This document shows positions 9,021 through 17,498 of a stretch of DNA of 64,000 bases, in pieces. The notes under the pieces were generated by a model that saw nothing but the letters and a program-made list of their open reading frames with translations, ran no database searches and was not told where the DNA came from. The stretch is from Paraburkholderia largidicola (GTDB lineage Bacteria > Pseudomonadota > Gammaproteobacteria > Burkholderiales > Burkholderiaceae), in assembly GCF_013426895.1 (NCBI RefSeq), contig NZ_AP023175.1, forward strand, positions 2,170,001 through 2,234,000. The letters are read 5' to 3'. The stretch's first letter is position 1. Every line of letters starts with the position of its first letter. The position numbers were made by a program, and so were the translations under genes.

Positions 9021-9590
9021 GTGATGAATGTCCGGATGGACGTGCTAATCCGGAGTTCGTCGCCTTTCGCGTCCCAGACAATACGTATTGACCACATTAA
9101 ATCTGCCGCGCTTCGGAGCCAGTTGATCCGCGCCGCTGTTGACCGAGTCGGGATATCTCACAGCGTGATGCATATCGAAAAAGGTGATGAGCTGGAGGTC
9201 GCGTGTCTTGAGTTTGCGGATCGTCTGGAGATCTACGGCATCCGCAACCACACCGATGGCTCGGTTTATCTGGCACGCACCGCGCTCGTCGCAAGCGCGC
9301 GCTGGGAACTCGCTTGCGTACCGATTCTGCTTGGCGCGTCTTTGTTGTTGGCGGGTATTTGCTACGCCTTGGGAATGGACCCGGGTACTGTTGTTGAATG
9401 GAGCCTTATTCTCGGTATTGCGACGCCCGCCTGCATCCTGGTTCTCGGTGCAATCGCTCGCGTTTTCGGATGGGTTCTGATGCCAGAAGTCAGGGGGCAT
9501 GCCCAGTCGGGCGGCAGGCGTGAGATGAATGCAGCGCGAGAAGCGCTTTCGATCACACAGGAAAACCGCCATCACGTTCGCTTCATCTGA
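9021..9590 (+). CDS. Hypothetical membrane protein
   Basis: The 189-residue protein has two predicted membrane helices in its second half: residues about 98-117 (LACVPILLGASLLLAGICYA) and about 126-152 (WSLILGIATPACILVLGAIARVFGWVL). About 95 soluble residues precede them and a polar tail follows. I recognise no family. The start is uncertain: GTG 9021 and ATG 9024 are adjacent and no strong ribosome-binding site is visible. Its last 8 bases overlap the 3' end of the convergent gene at 9583. Confidence 0.55.
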   Translation: MMNVRMDVLIRSSSPFASQTIRIDHIKSAALRSQLIRAAVDRVGISHSVMHIEKGDELEVACLEFADRLEIYGIRNHTDGSVYLARTALVASARWELACVPILLGASLLLAGICYALGMDPGTVVEWSLILGIATPACILVLGAIARVFGWVLMPEVRGHAQSGGRREMNAAREALSITQENRHHVRFI

Positions 9591-10122
9591 TCGACGGGGC
9601 TGGGCCCTCGATGCCGTCTGGGGTGATCATTCCCCGTGTGGCGGGCTGATTATGATGTTGCAGAAGAATGCGGAAGATGAGTCCGTGCGTGATCAGCAGT
9701 AGCGGCACAACGAGAGTCGGAATGAAGTAGGTCGCGCCCAACTGCCCCGCCACGAGCCCAGCATGATTGGCCTGATAGAAAGCATTCAGGAGATCTGCCA
9801 GGCCCCACCCGTTGAAGATCCAGGCGACCACAATGCCAGCCCCGCGTGGCAGCAACACCAGTGATAGCGACGCGAGTATCGCCGCAACGAGGTCCCCATA
9901 GCCGGCGGCATTTGCGAACGCGGTGGGTAGCTCGGGCGACACGACACCTGGGACAAGGAATGCCAACCCGATGAAGCGGAAGCTGTGCAGGATGAGAAGA
10001 GGCCGCAGCGCTTCAACCGGTCGCAGCAGGCGGAGTTTTGGCCAGACGTATCGCCTGGTGACGACTCCCCATGTGGTGAGGCTGAATGCGATGCTAACGA
10101 AAAACCAGAGCTGGGGCAGCAT
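9583..10122 (-). CDS. Hypothetical integral membrane protein, partner of the NmrA-like gene
   Basis: The 179-residue protein has four to five predicted transmembrane helices, beginning immediately at the N-terminus (MLPQLWFFVSIAFSLTTWGV). Further segments lie around residues 42-60, 75-105 and 130-155. I recognise no catalytic motif and no firm family. It follows the NmrA-like oxidoreductase gene by 44 bases on the same strand and is probably co-transcribed with it under the divergent TetR regulator. GGAGAG lies 6 bases before the ATG. Confidence 0.75.
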   Translation of the reverse strand: MLPQLWFFVSIAFSLTTWGVVTRRYVWPKLRLLRPVEALRPLLILHSFRFIGLAFLVPGVVSPELPTAFANAAGYGDLVAAILASLSLVLLPRGAGIVVAWIFNGWGLADLLNAFYQANHAGLVAGQLGATYFIPTLVVPLLLITHGLIFRILLQHHNQPATRGMITPDGIEGPAPSIR

Positions 10123-10166
10123 GAGTCTCTCCTTTGATTCAAATTTCCGCGATCGACCGTGAAAAC

Positions 10167-11267
10167 TTAAGCGCGTAGTGTGCTGAGTTCTGCAATCACA
10201 GCGTCTCGCTGTGCGTGACCCGTGACATGCTCGCGCAGCCAGACCTTGGACTCAGACGCAAACTGCGGTTCCGCCGGGAAGGGGCGACGTAGTTCACGGT
10301 CGTAGCGCTCGAGATCGAAGCCGGGGCTGAGCGGAGCGATCATGAACTGCGCGAACTGGCGAAGCCAATTACCAGGCGTCCGCTGGTTGCCTGGAAGCGC
10401 CGCGTAGCGACGCGCGATCGTCTCGAAGTCCTCGGCGGGTTGACCGGTCACATCGAGCACGTCTGTAGTCGGTGCGCCCAGTTCGAAGGCACCGCGTTTG
10501 TGATCGTCGATGTAGTAGCGAACGCCGCTGATCAGGTCGATCGGCAAGCCGCCCATCCGCGCGGCCTTCATGAATAGCCAGATCGGGATCGGAGCGACCT
10601 TGACCGATCGCCCGACAGCCCGCCCGATCGCCTTAGCCATGTCCTCCGAGCCCAGGAGCTTAGGCCCAGTGGGGCGATAGTGCTTCCCGGCGTGCCGCGC
10701 AGGATCCATCAGGGCCGCGACGGCGACTCGCGCGATATCCTCGTTGGACGGTGGCGCGTTACGGCTATCCCCATAGATCCAGGGAAATACGCCGAGGTGT
10801 GCAGCAAATCCAGTCAAGGCGAGATAAGCGTCAGCGAAGAAGCCCGGCCTCACGATCGTATGCGCGACTCCGGGAGTCATCGAGAACAGCCGATCCACGA
10901 GCCAGAGCTGCCGGGTCATGAGAGCGGGATGCGAGGGACTCGACAGCCACTGGGTCAGGCCAACGATGTGTTCGAGCCTGGATTCCCTGGCACCGACGGC
11001 GAACGCGACCGCGCCCTGAATCATGTGGGGATCGAAGGGCGGGCAATAGTAGGCGCGCTGAACGTCTCTCAGTGCGTCGGCGACGCGCTCGACATCACTC
11101 ATGTCGGCGACCGCTATCTCGGCCCCTTGCACCTTCAGCCGTACGCTGCGGCCATCTTCCCGGTGCACCATGGCGCGTACGGGATAGCCGGCCTTCAGCA
11201 GTTCGGCAACGACGACGCTGCCTGTCTTCCCGGTCGCACCGGTTACGAGGATCCTTGGCTTGAGCAT
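10167..11267 (-). CDS. NmrA-like NAD(P)-binding oxidoreductase (atypical SDR)
   Basis: The 366-residue protein begins with a Rossmann fold ILVTGATGKTGSVV (residues 6-19), the GxxGxxG motif of atypical short-chain dehydrogenases of the NmrA/HSCARG type. It lacks the YxxxK catalytic pair of classical SDRs. Such proteins bind NAD(P)(H) and act as reductases or redox sensors. A C-terminal extension of about 80 residues follows the fold. GAGGCGATC precedes ATG 11267. It forms an operon with the membrane protein downstream and faces a TetR gene across an 84-base interval. The TetR gene with two repeated operators suggests induction by an electrophilic or toxic small molecule; this is inference. Confidence 0.88.
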   Translation of the reverse strand: MLKPRILVTGATGKTGSVVVAELLKAGYPVRAMVHREDGRSVRLKVQGAEIAVADMSDVERVADALRDVQRAYYCPPFDPHMIQGAVAFAVGARESRLEHIVGLTQWLSSPSHPALMTRQLWLVDRLFSMTPGVAHTIVRPGFFADAYLALTGFAAHLGVFPWIYGDSRNAPPSNEDIARVAVAALMDPARHAGKHYRPTGPKLLGSEDMAKAIGRAVGRSVKVAPIPIWLFMKAARMGGLPIDLISGVRYYIDDHKRGAFELGAPTTDVLDVTGQPAEDFETIARRYAALPGNQRTPGNWLRQFAQFMIAPLSPGFDLERYDRELRRPFPAEPQFASESKVWLREHVTGHAQRDAVIAELSTLRA

Positions 11268-11285
11268 GATCGCCTCCGAGCAGTC

Positions 11286-11337
11286 ATGGTACTCATAGGT
11301 ACCAGACGGTTGATCCAGTATGGTACTATGCGGTACC
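11286..11337. promoter_or_regulatory. Duplicated operator in the TetR/NmrA divergent promoter
   Basis: Two 18-bp copies, ATGGTACT-CATA-GGTACC (11286-11303) and ATGGTACT-ATGC-GGTACC (11320-11337), lie 34 bases apart in the interval between the divergent start codons. Each is an imperfect inverted repeat of GGTAC half-sites. They are the likely binding sites of the TetR protein encoded at 11352. Confidence 0.65.
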
Positions 11338-11351
11338 GAATGTCAAGAGAG

Positions 11352-11996
11352 ATGACGATGACCACGGGATCGCTGTCAAAGGAGCGTCAGGAAGGCCGCG
11401 ACGAAACCGAGGTGCGTGCGCGCATTCTCGATGCCGCCTTCGAATCGTTCATGACGAGTGGCTACGCGGCGACCAGCACGCTCGAGATCGCCACGCGCGC
11501 ACGAGTTTCGAAACGGGAACTGTATGCACTGGTGGGCAACAAGAAAGAGATGCTGGTCGCCTGCATCAGCGAGCGCGCCACGAGATTGCAGGTACCCGCT
11601 GACTTGCCCGTGCCGCACGACCGCGAGACACTCGCGCGCGTATTGACTACTCTCGGGACGCAGCTCGTCCGCGAGATCACCGATCCAACGGTCATTGCGG
11701 TCTTTCGACTGGCGATCGCCGAGGCAGTCCACGCGCCCGAGGTGGCGCAAGCGCTCGATTCGACCGGGCGAGAGACAAGTCGTGCTGCTTTGCGTCAGGT
11801 CATGGCCCGGGCTCAGACGTCCGGACTTCTCAATGGCCGTCCTGCCGAACTTGCCGAACAGTACGGCGGGTTGCTGTGGGGTAATTTGATGGTCAGCCTG
11901 CTGCTTGGCGTCGTCGAGCGGCCGAACTCACGTGAAATCGCGGCGCGTGCCCGCAACGCCACTGCTGTGTTTCTTCAGCTTCATCCGCTTCGGTAG
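11352..11996 (+). CDS. TetR family transcriptional regulator
   Basis: The 214-residue protein has the TetR helix-turn-helix at about residues 22-65 (ARILDAAFESFMTSGYAATS, then ATRARVSKRELYALVGNKKEML), followed by a variable ligand domain with a TetR_C-like end (YGGLLWGNLMVSLLLG). The frame is open far upstream, but AAGAGAG before ATG 11352 and the expected domain boundary set the start here. It is divergent from the NmrA-like operon and separated from it by the duplicated GGTAC operator, so it probably represses that operon and itself. Confidence 0.9.
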   Translation: MTMTTGSLSKERQEGRDETEVRARILDAAFESFMTSGYAATSTLEIATRARVSKRELYALVGNKKEMLVACISERATRLQVPADLPVPHDRETLARVLTTLGTQLVREITDPTVIAVFRLAIAEAVHAPEVAQALDSTGRETSRAALRQVMARAQTSGLLNGRPAELAEQYGGLLWGNLMVSLLLGVVERPNSREIAARARNATAVFLQLHPLR

Positions 11997-12171
11997 CGCT
12001 GCGATGGCCATTTCAAGCTGTCGATTGGATGACACAGGAAAATCGTCAGCTCGTGGTTTGTTTCGACCTCGGGAAGTTCATTGCGACGGGGGAAACAGCT
12101 ACGTTGCGCCGCGAGCGATCATCTTGTTACAGCCGAAGACGCTCGCGGCTAGCCGGCGTGGTTGGCCTGGC

Positions 12172-12495
12172 TTACTCTCCGCCAAAGTAGAGCTGGCGCA
12201 TTTCGTCTCCGGACGCCGGACGGGTCGTTGCGCGAGATCCGGACGAGGACGATCCAGAAGCTGTCCCTCCGTATTCGGTCGCTCTGTTGGCTGCGGACAC
12301 ACGCGCTTCAGCGGCCTGAATATCTGCAGGGTAATTGGGGTTCTCGCCTTTCGCGGGATCATAGCCTGCCTGTTCCAATTGCATCAGCTCTGCCCGCACC
12401 TGCGCTCGCGTTGCAGTGGAATCGGTCTGCGAGAAGGCGGCGACCGACATTGCCAACGTTGAGGCGGCGACGGTTGTGAAAACGAAAGATTTCAT
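12172..12495 (-). CDS. Exported DUF4148 protein (copy 1 of 4)
   Basis: The 107-residue protein has a signal peptide (MKSFVFTTVAASTLAMSVAAFSQ) and the DUF4148 core TRAQVRAELMQLEQAGYDPAK near residues 30-50, then YPADIQAAEARV and a Ser/Gly-rich tail ending in MRQLYFGG. DUF4148 proteins are small periplasmic proteins abundant in Burkholderiales and of unknown function. AGGAGCTGATC sets the start at ATG 12495. It is very similar to the copy at 24688-25008 through the whole mature region. Confidence 0.9.
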   Translation of the reverse strand: MKSFVFTTVAASTLAMSVAAFSQTDSTATRAQVRAELMQLEQAGYDPAKGENPNYPADIQAAEARVSAANRATEYGGTASGSSSSGSRATTRPASGDEMRQLYFGGE

Positions 12496-13440
12496 GATCA
12501 GCTCCTTCTGGTCGTCGGCAATCTTCAAATGAATGTGATCCCGCGAAGCCACCGACGCTCGATCTGCCAAAACTCTGAACTATGCACGCGCATACGAATG
12601 ACACCGCACGTCATGCACACCGTCGATGAACACATCGACACAAACAAGACGATTGATGCAACCTGCAACGCAAACGCTGCGACAGGCGTGTGATGAAAAG
12701 CGAGCGACATCGTCAGGACAGCATCATCATCGGTGCATGTCGAAGACGTGTCGTGCAAGGTCGCCGGTTTCCCGAAGGAGGGCGCAGGCTCCGGAGGGTA
12801 CGGCGACCGAAGTGGGAGAGGTCTATGCCCGCGAGACCTGCGACATGATCACCCTCCTTAATCTGACTGGTGAGAGACTGTTCCGCGTTGACGCCCCAAG
12901 AGGCTATACGACCGCTGTCCTGCAAATATTCCCCTGTTCTTCAAAAACTTCCACTTGTCATCCGGTCGTAAGGCGCGACAGAGATCCGCAGTAACGGGCG
13001 CAACACGATCACGAGGGGCTATGGAAGCACGGCGCCTTCCAAGCCACTCGAATCGCTTTTGTTCGCCAGTACAGCGGGCCAGAAAGCGACCTCCCGCGCG
13101 ACATCGAACGGAATATTTCGATGCCAGCTCACGTTCTTCCAGCGAGGTTGGTCTGCACTGACGAACCCGAATACTTCATCCACGATGAATACACGCGCGC
13201 AACGCGTGCAAGTCTGCTTGTGCCGTTGCGTGAAGGTGGAGCTATGAGCGCCCCGATAAAAACTCTGCAGCGGCCACGATCGATGGCGGGGGAACTTACC
13301 CATTCATATTGGTGAACGTGCCGGATGACGCGCGACGCTCATCAAGTGAACAGTTGATTTACGCGTTTTCGTGGCCGGGGATTCTCGCACTGTGCTTCGA
13401 CCGGTCTTGCGGCAATGTGGCCCTTTCGAGGAGATACATC
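12496..13440. other. Long intergenic stretch, no gene recognised
   Basis: About 945 bases separate the DUF4148 start and the cupredoxin gene. Open frames on both strands (for example 12626-12994 plus and 13019-13303 minus) lack recognisable domains and ribosome-binding sites. A short frame around 13121-13315 plus vaguely recalls the end of a GAF domain (RASLLVPLREGG), but too weakly to call. It may be decayed coding sequence. Confidence 0.4.
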
Positions 13441-13857
13441 ATGATCGACAGAAACCATACTGTGTACGTGCTGGCGGTGCTTGTGCTCGGCGTTGCGCCG
13501 CTGAGCGGTTATGCGGACGAGACGATTCATGTCAAGCTCACGGACAAGATGATTCAGCTCGATCCCGGCACGGCGAATGCGGGACTTGTCACGTTCGAAG
13601 TGAACAACGCAGCGAGCGGCGAGACGGAACATGAATTCGTGGTGCTGAAGACAGATATGGACGACGCACGTCTGCCTGTCCACAAAGGCCAGGTCACGGA
13701 AAGCCGGTTCAAGAAAATGGGCGAAGTGGAGGATCTGGCGCGGGGTTCGACCAGACGCCTGTCACTGAAGCTTGCGCCAGGACACTACGTGCTGATTTGC
13801 AACAGACCGGGGCACTATGAAATGGGCATGCATACATCGTTCGTCGTTGCGCGCTGA
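13441..13857 (+). CDS. Cupredoxin-like (blue copper) protein
   Basis: The 138-residue protein has a signal peptide (about residues 1-25, ending in SGYA) and a plastocyanin-like fold. The type-1 copper ligands are visible: His64 in ETEHEFVVL, then Cys120, His125 and Met130 within CNRPGHYEMGMH near the C-terminus. It should be a periplasmic electron carrier or copper-binding protein. GAGGAGA lies 6 bases before the ATG. It is monocistronic, with an inverted repeat at its stop codon. No copper-resistance genes are next to it. Confidence 0.88.
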   Translation: MIDRNHTVYVLAVLVLGVAPLSGYADETIHVKLTDKMIQLDPGTANAGLVTFEVNNAASGETEHEFVVLKTDMDDARLPVHKGQVTESRFKKMGEVEDLARGSTRRLSLKLAPGHYVLICNRPGHYEMGMHTSFVVAR

Positions 13858-13880
13858 GGCGAGACACGCCTGTCTCGCCT
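13857..13880 (+). terminator. Hairpin after the cupredoxin gene
   Basis: AGGCGAGAC pairs with GTCTCGCCT (9 bp) around ACGCCT, starting right after the stop codon. The T-run after it is weak. Confidence 0.6.
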
Positions 13881-13955
13881 TTGCGATGCAACCCTTTGAC
13901 TCTAGGCTGACGCAATCACTTCGCTCCTGCTTCTTTCGGCGCTCAAATGCAAGAC

Positions 13956-13972
13956 CTTAAGGCAACCTTAAG
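13956..13972. promoter_or_regulatory. PmrA/QseB-type response-regulator box
   Basis: CTTAAG-GCAAC-CTTAAG is a perfect tandem repeat with 5-base spacing, matching the known enterobacterial PmrA/QseB-type consensus YTTAAK-N5-YTTAAK. No gene starts directly downstream on either strand. On the plus strand a hairpin with T-run follows about 110 bases later. A similar box lies in front of the remnant response regulator at 56861. Confidence 0.5.
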
Positions 13973-13994
13973 AGGATCACGCTAGAGCGCGAGA

Positions 13995-14104
13995 GAGGCT
14001 CGGCGTGCAGAGATCGCACACTGGGGAATGAACAGTTTGTTGTCGACCATCATCATCTGACTTCGGGGATCTGCCAGGCGCTGCATGGAAGATCCCCGTT
14101 TTAT
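13995..14104 (+). ncRNA. Candidate small RNA downstream of the PmrA/QseB-type box
   Basis: A perfect response-regulator box (13956-13972), a possible -10 element around 13983 and a terminator-like hairpin (GGGGATCT 14065-14072 with AGATCCCC 14090-14097, then GTTTTATC) delimit about 110 bases with no normal gene. A 10-codon frame at 14027-14059 (MNSLLSTIII) begins after GGGGA but with poor spacing. The unit could be a regulatory RNA, a micropeptide gene or chance. Boundaries are estimates. Confidence 0.25.
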
Positions 14105-14140
14105 CAAAACGAGATGATGAGCGCGAAAACAAAAACGGGA

Positions 14141-14413
14141 TTACTGTGCCTTTGCTGCCTGCTCCCGCGACAAAAGCCGTTGCGCCTGAAGGTCACCGCG
14201 ACCTGCTTCTTGTGCAGTCTGGACCGACGTCTCGCTTGCCTCGAGCATTGCGGCTCGGCCAGCATTGCTGATGCTCACCGTGTATGACGGTGATGGCGAC
14301 GAAGGCGTTGATGAAGACTTTGTGTCGGCCGGTTTCGTATCTGCTACAGATTGTGCGCTTTGCGTGGTGCTCGATGATTGGGCCATACTTTGCCCGATAG
14401 ACTGGATTGACAT
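14141..14413 (-). CDS. Small Ser/Ala-rich protein
   Basis: The 90-residue protein has a Ser/Thr/Pro-rich first half and an Ala/Gln/Glu-rich second half (YTVSISNAGRAAMLEASE, then GDLQAQRLLSREQAAKAQ). No signal peptide is visible. GGAGAGGA directly before ATG 14413 is a good ribosome-binding site; a TTG four codons upstream is less likely. I have the impression that similar small proteins occur in Burkholderiales, but no function is known to me. Confidence 0.65.
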   Translation of the reverse strand: MSIQSIGQSMAQSSSTTQSAQSVADTKPADTKSSSTPSSPSPSYTVSISNAGRAAMLEASETSVQTAQEAGRGDLQAQRLLSREQAAKAQ

Positions 14414-14722
14414 ATTCCTCTCCAAAAATTACGCCGTATTGGCAGATGGTCTATCGGCCTCCGAGGATCCGTCTTTAGAACTATATTTTTCTGCAATCGA
14501 GTCGCAAATAAGCGTAACTTAACATTTGCCGTATTCGTCTTTAGCGGACGGTTGCAGTCGACCGCCGGACCGGACCGCGCGTCAATATCAGTTCGCGTCG
14601 CGGGAAACTCGTCGATTGCGTATGCGAGCGCTTCACTACTCATGCTGGCGACTTTCTCGTGCTGCGAATCGGAGATTGACGATGGGCACGTCCGGCACAT
14701 CGGCGAACAGCAGGGCGACCAA

Positions 14723-15598
14723 TCAATATACTGCGGGCATGCCCAACGGACGATGTTTGAAGCGTCGATGCACCCAGTAGTACTGGGCAGGAAATTTCTG
14801 TATCTGGGTCTCAAGAAACGCATTCATGGAACGCGCATCATTTGTCTCGCTTCCCGATGGGAAATCGCTGAGTGGCGCGAAAACGTGCAACCGATACCCT
14901 TTGAAATCCGGAAGTACTTCCGTGACGAACGGCACAACGCGTGCGCGGCCCATTTTCGCAAGGCGCGAAACAGAAGTCAGCGTGCACGCAGGGACGCCAA
15001 AAAAAGGCACAAAAACAGAATTTTCGATGCCGTGGTCCATGTCCGCAGCGAGCATCACAGGCTTACCCTCGTGAAGAAGTCTCACGATCTTCCTGGCGCT
15101 TGTCGAGCGTTCGATCATCTCTGCGCCGAATCGGCCGCGCTGCCGTTTGGCCAGATCGCAAAGTCGCGTGTTGGACATGTGTGTGTACAAGGAAGCGGCG
15201 GGCATCTTCAGTGAGTAAAGCATGCACCCGACCTCGATGCCCACGAAATGAAACCCCATGAAGATGGTGGGCGGCGCATTCCTGTCTTCGAGATCAATCG
15301 CGCTTTCGACCTGAACGATATTTCTTATTCTTTGCGCGCTACCAAACCATTGAATGCCTCGTTCGAGATAGCTGCGGACGACGTGCCGGAAGTGTTCCCT
15401 GGCAAGCTCGTCGAACTCCAGTATCGACTTTTCCGGAAAGCAGAGACGCAGATTGACAAGGACGATATGTTTGCGACGGCTAGGAAGCGCATACAGAGCC
15501 GCGCCGAGCCCGCTGCCAAGCCTCGCGACCCATTGATATGGAAGAATTGAGAGGACGCGCAGTAAAGTGACGACGAGCAAATGACCAAGTTGTTGCAA
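14723..15598 (-). CDS. LpxL/HtrB-family lipid A acyltransferase
   Basis: From a TTG at 15598 the protein has 291 residues, normal for the lysophospholipid acyltransferase family that adds a secondary acyl chain to lipid A at the inner membrane. The catalytic H-x4-E motif is in GFHFVGIEVG. The N-terminal LLRVLSILPYQWVARLGSGLG and C-terminal FPAQYYWVHRRFKHRP segments (compare the W-x-H-R-R-x-K-x-R-P end of LpxL) are typical. The TTG start is preferred because AGGAG lies 6 bases upstream and it gives the family N-terminus; the frame is open to an ATG at 15712 without such a site. Most relatives work in the lipid A pathway, but this orphan copy could act on an ornithine lipid or other acceptor. 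Confidence 0.88.
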   Translation of the reverse strand: MQQLGHLLVVTLLRVLSILPYQWVARLGSGLGAALYALPSRRKHIVLVNLRLCFPEKSILEFDELAREHFRHVVRSYLERGIQWFGSAQRIRNIVQVESAIDLEDRNAPPTIFMGFHFVGIEVGCMLYSLKMPAASLYTHMSNTRLCDLAKRQRGRFGAEMIERSTSARKIVRLLHEGKPVMLAADMDHGIENSVFVPFFGVPACTLTSVSRLAKMGRARVVPFVTEVLPDFKGYRLHVFAPLSDFPSGSETNDARSMNAFLETQIQKFPAQYYWVHRRFKHRPLGMPAVY

Positions 15599-16267
15599 GA
15601 CCAGCTCCTGTGTGGTGGTCGGCTTTGCCGACTGAAACGCTTCTGTTCGCTGACCACAAACCTTGATCAGGTAAAACTGCCAAGGCGATGTCGCTATCGT
15701 GGCGTACCACACTGAAGAACAGCATCGAAAGGGGCGAAAGCTAGACTCCCGCCCGTCGTTCCGGTGCTACCCACGCGAGGTCTGACGGAAGCGACGAAGA
15801 TTGGCGGTGGACGTGAAACGCGTGTAAGGGGCTCGGATCCTGGCGTGCCATCTCTGGCACGCAACAGGCGGATATCTGGTGCGACAGTTATTGCTGCCGC
15901 CGTGGCAGTTTTATGCAACGTCGATACGTGGACGACAATCCGACATCGACTCGACGTGAGCGAGCGACCGGATTGTCTCGTGCATGATGAGTGGAAGGAG
16001 CCCCCTGGTCCTACCTTCGGCTAGCTTGCGCTCAGGCAGCCAGTCCGTCTACTGAATTGGAATTCCCCGTAAGGAACATGCGGCCTTTGCAAAGAGGGGC
16101 TGGTCACGCGGACCATTCGTGGAAGATCTGGTCTGTTAACTGTACACGTCGAACATTAACGCGACCTTAACTGGTTGGCCGTTTCGTAAAAATATTCCGC
16201 AGGGGATCGGTAATGGGCTGACGGTCGAAAGGTAACACATCCATACAGCTCAACGACCACACATGCC
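15599..16267. other. Intergenic with one regulatory-like box, no gene recognised
   Basis: About 670 bases lie upstream of the acyltransferase gene and downstream of the serine hydrolase gene, both minus strand. No coding pattern stands out. A degenerate PmrA/QseB-type box at 16155-16171 is the only signal I note. Confidence 0.4.
16155..16171 (-). promoter_or_regulatory. Degenerate PmrA/QseB-type box
   Basis: On the minus strand the sequence reads GTTAAG-GTCGC-GTTAAT. This matches 10 of the 12 fixed positions of YTTAAK-N5-YTTAAK. It points toward the lipid A acyltransferase gene, but about 560 bases upstream of its start, so a direct role is uncertain. Confidence 0.3.
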
Positions 16268-17452
16268 TCATCCCATTGCCGCAATCGCTTCGAACAATGC
16301 GAGATTCAGGTGCTTGGTTGCGTCGTTGGTCGGTTGGGGTTGTGATGAGAATTTGGCGATCACCGTCTCGCGTCGTGGATCGACATAGAGCCACTGGCCG
16401 TGAATACCAATCGCAAAGCACGCGCCGCTGACATTGCCCACCTGATACCACTTGTTTCGGTACTTGCCGTTCGGCAGCCAGCTGGAGAAATTGCCTTGTC
16501 GCCATGCCTCTGCGCTGCCGCCCGTGAGGGTATCGCTCATCCAGTCCGCGGGTATCAGCCGGCGCCCATTGATCTCGCCGCCCAGACGGACCAGCTCGCC
16601 GATTCTCGCCAGATCGCGCACGGTCATGCATAAGCCGCCACCGGAGCGCGCAGTGCCGGCGATGTCCACCGTGATGCAACCGTCGTGTCGTAAGCCGAGC
16701 GGTTGCCACAGACGGATGGCCGCAAACTCGGCGTAACGCTGGCCCGAGGCGCGCTCCACTACGAGGCCGAGCACGTCCGAGTTGGGCGAGCAGTAATGGA
16801 ACGGGCCGCCATGCTCGCCCGCACCTTTGGGCAGGGAGGCGAGCAGATCGATCACCGTCTCTGCCGGTTCGCCTTCGCGGCGCGGGTCCAGCAGACCTGC
16901 ACGCCGGTAGCGTGCATAGATACCATTCGGATCGAGATAGTCCTCGTTGAATGCGACGCTGGTCCGCATATCCAGCACATGCCTGACGCGCGCATCGCCG
17001 AAGGCCGAACGCGTGAGTTCGGGCACGTATTGCGCGACGGGAGCGTCAGGATCCAGAAGACCGTCGCCGAACAGCATACCCGCAAGCAGGCCGGCGACTG
17101 ACTTGCTGGCCGAGAACAGGATATGGCGGCTCTGCAGCGTGAAGTGCGGCGCATGAAAATCCGCGACGAAACGACCGGCTCGCATCACGGTGATGGCGTC
17201 GGTCGAAGTCTGTTGCAGGATCTGCGCAACCGTGCGGCGTTCACCATCGACCACCAGCAGATGCTCCGTCAACGCATCGGCACTGACTATGGGTTCTTCA
17301 GCAAGACCCTGTGTGGCAGCAATACGCGCTGTCGGGATGATTTCGTGGACATGGCGAAAGGACCAGACATTCCACGGCGCTTCACGCCAGTTGTCGTGCC
17401 GGACACTGTCGCGGCGAAAGCCGTAGTCGCTTTCAAAACGTGACGGATTCAT
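16268..17452 (-). CDS. Serine hydrolase, beta-lactamase/class C penicillin-binding fold
   Basis: The 394-residue protein belongs to the beta-lactamase class C/EstB-like serine hydrolase family. It shows the S-x-x-K nucleophile motif as SASK (Ser114, Lys117) and the Y-x-S/N motif near Tyr220 (FHYCSPNSD). A GIHGQWLYVDP strand takes the place of the third motif. No signal peptide is seen, which argues against a periplasmic antibiotic-inactivating enzyme and for a cytoplasmic esterase, amidase or peptidase. It is the last gene of a minus-strand cluster, 46 bases after the ABC transporter ATPase gene, so it may process the imported compound. The substrate is unknown. Confidence 0.88.
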   Translation of the reverse strand: MNPSRFESDYGFRRDSVRHDNWREAPWNVWSFRHVHEIIPTARIAATQGLAEEPIVSADALTEHLLVVDGERRTVAQILQQTSTDAITVMRAGRFVADFHAPHFTLQSRHILFSASKSVAGLLAGMLFGDGLLDPDAPVAQYVPELTRSAFGDARVRHVLDMRTSVAFNEDYLDPNGIYARYRRAGLLDPRREGEPAETVIDLLASLPKGAGEHGGPFHYCSPNSDVLGLVVERASGQRYAEFAAIRLWQPLGLRHDGCITVDIAGTARSGGGLCMTVRDLARIGELVRLGGEINGRRLIPADWMSDTLTGGSAEAWRQGNFSSWLPNGKYRNKWYQVGNVSGACFAIGIHGQWLYVDPRRETVIAKFSSQPQPTNDATKHLNLALFEAIAAMG

Positions 17453-17498
17453 CTTGACTGCAGACTCCTATCGCGTACGGGCGTGAATTGCACGGACG

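Noticed and set aside
10680..11351. Upstream extension of the TetR gene frame
   Set aside because: It lies over the NmrA-like gene and the divergent promoter; the TetR fold begins only after ATG 11352.
12626..12994. 122-codon frame in the long interval before the cupredoxin gene
   Set aside because: No ribosome-binding site or family resemblance was found, and composition is basic and irregular.
13121..13315. Fragment recalling a GAF domain (RASLLVPLREGG)
   Set aside because: The match is one short motif with no flanking fold or start signal, so it was left as intergenic.
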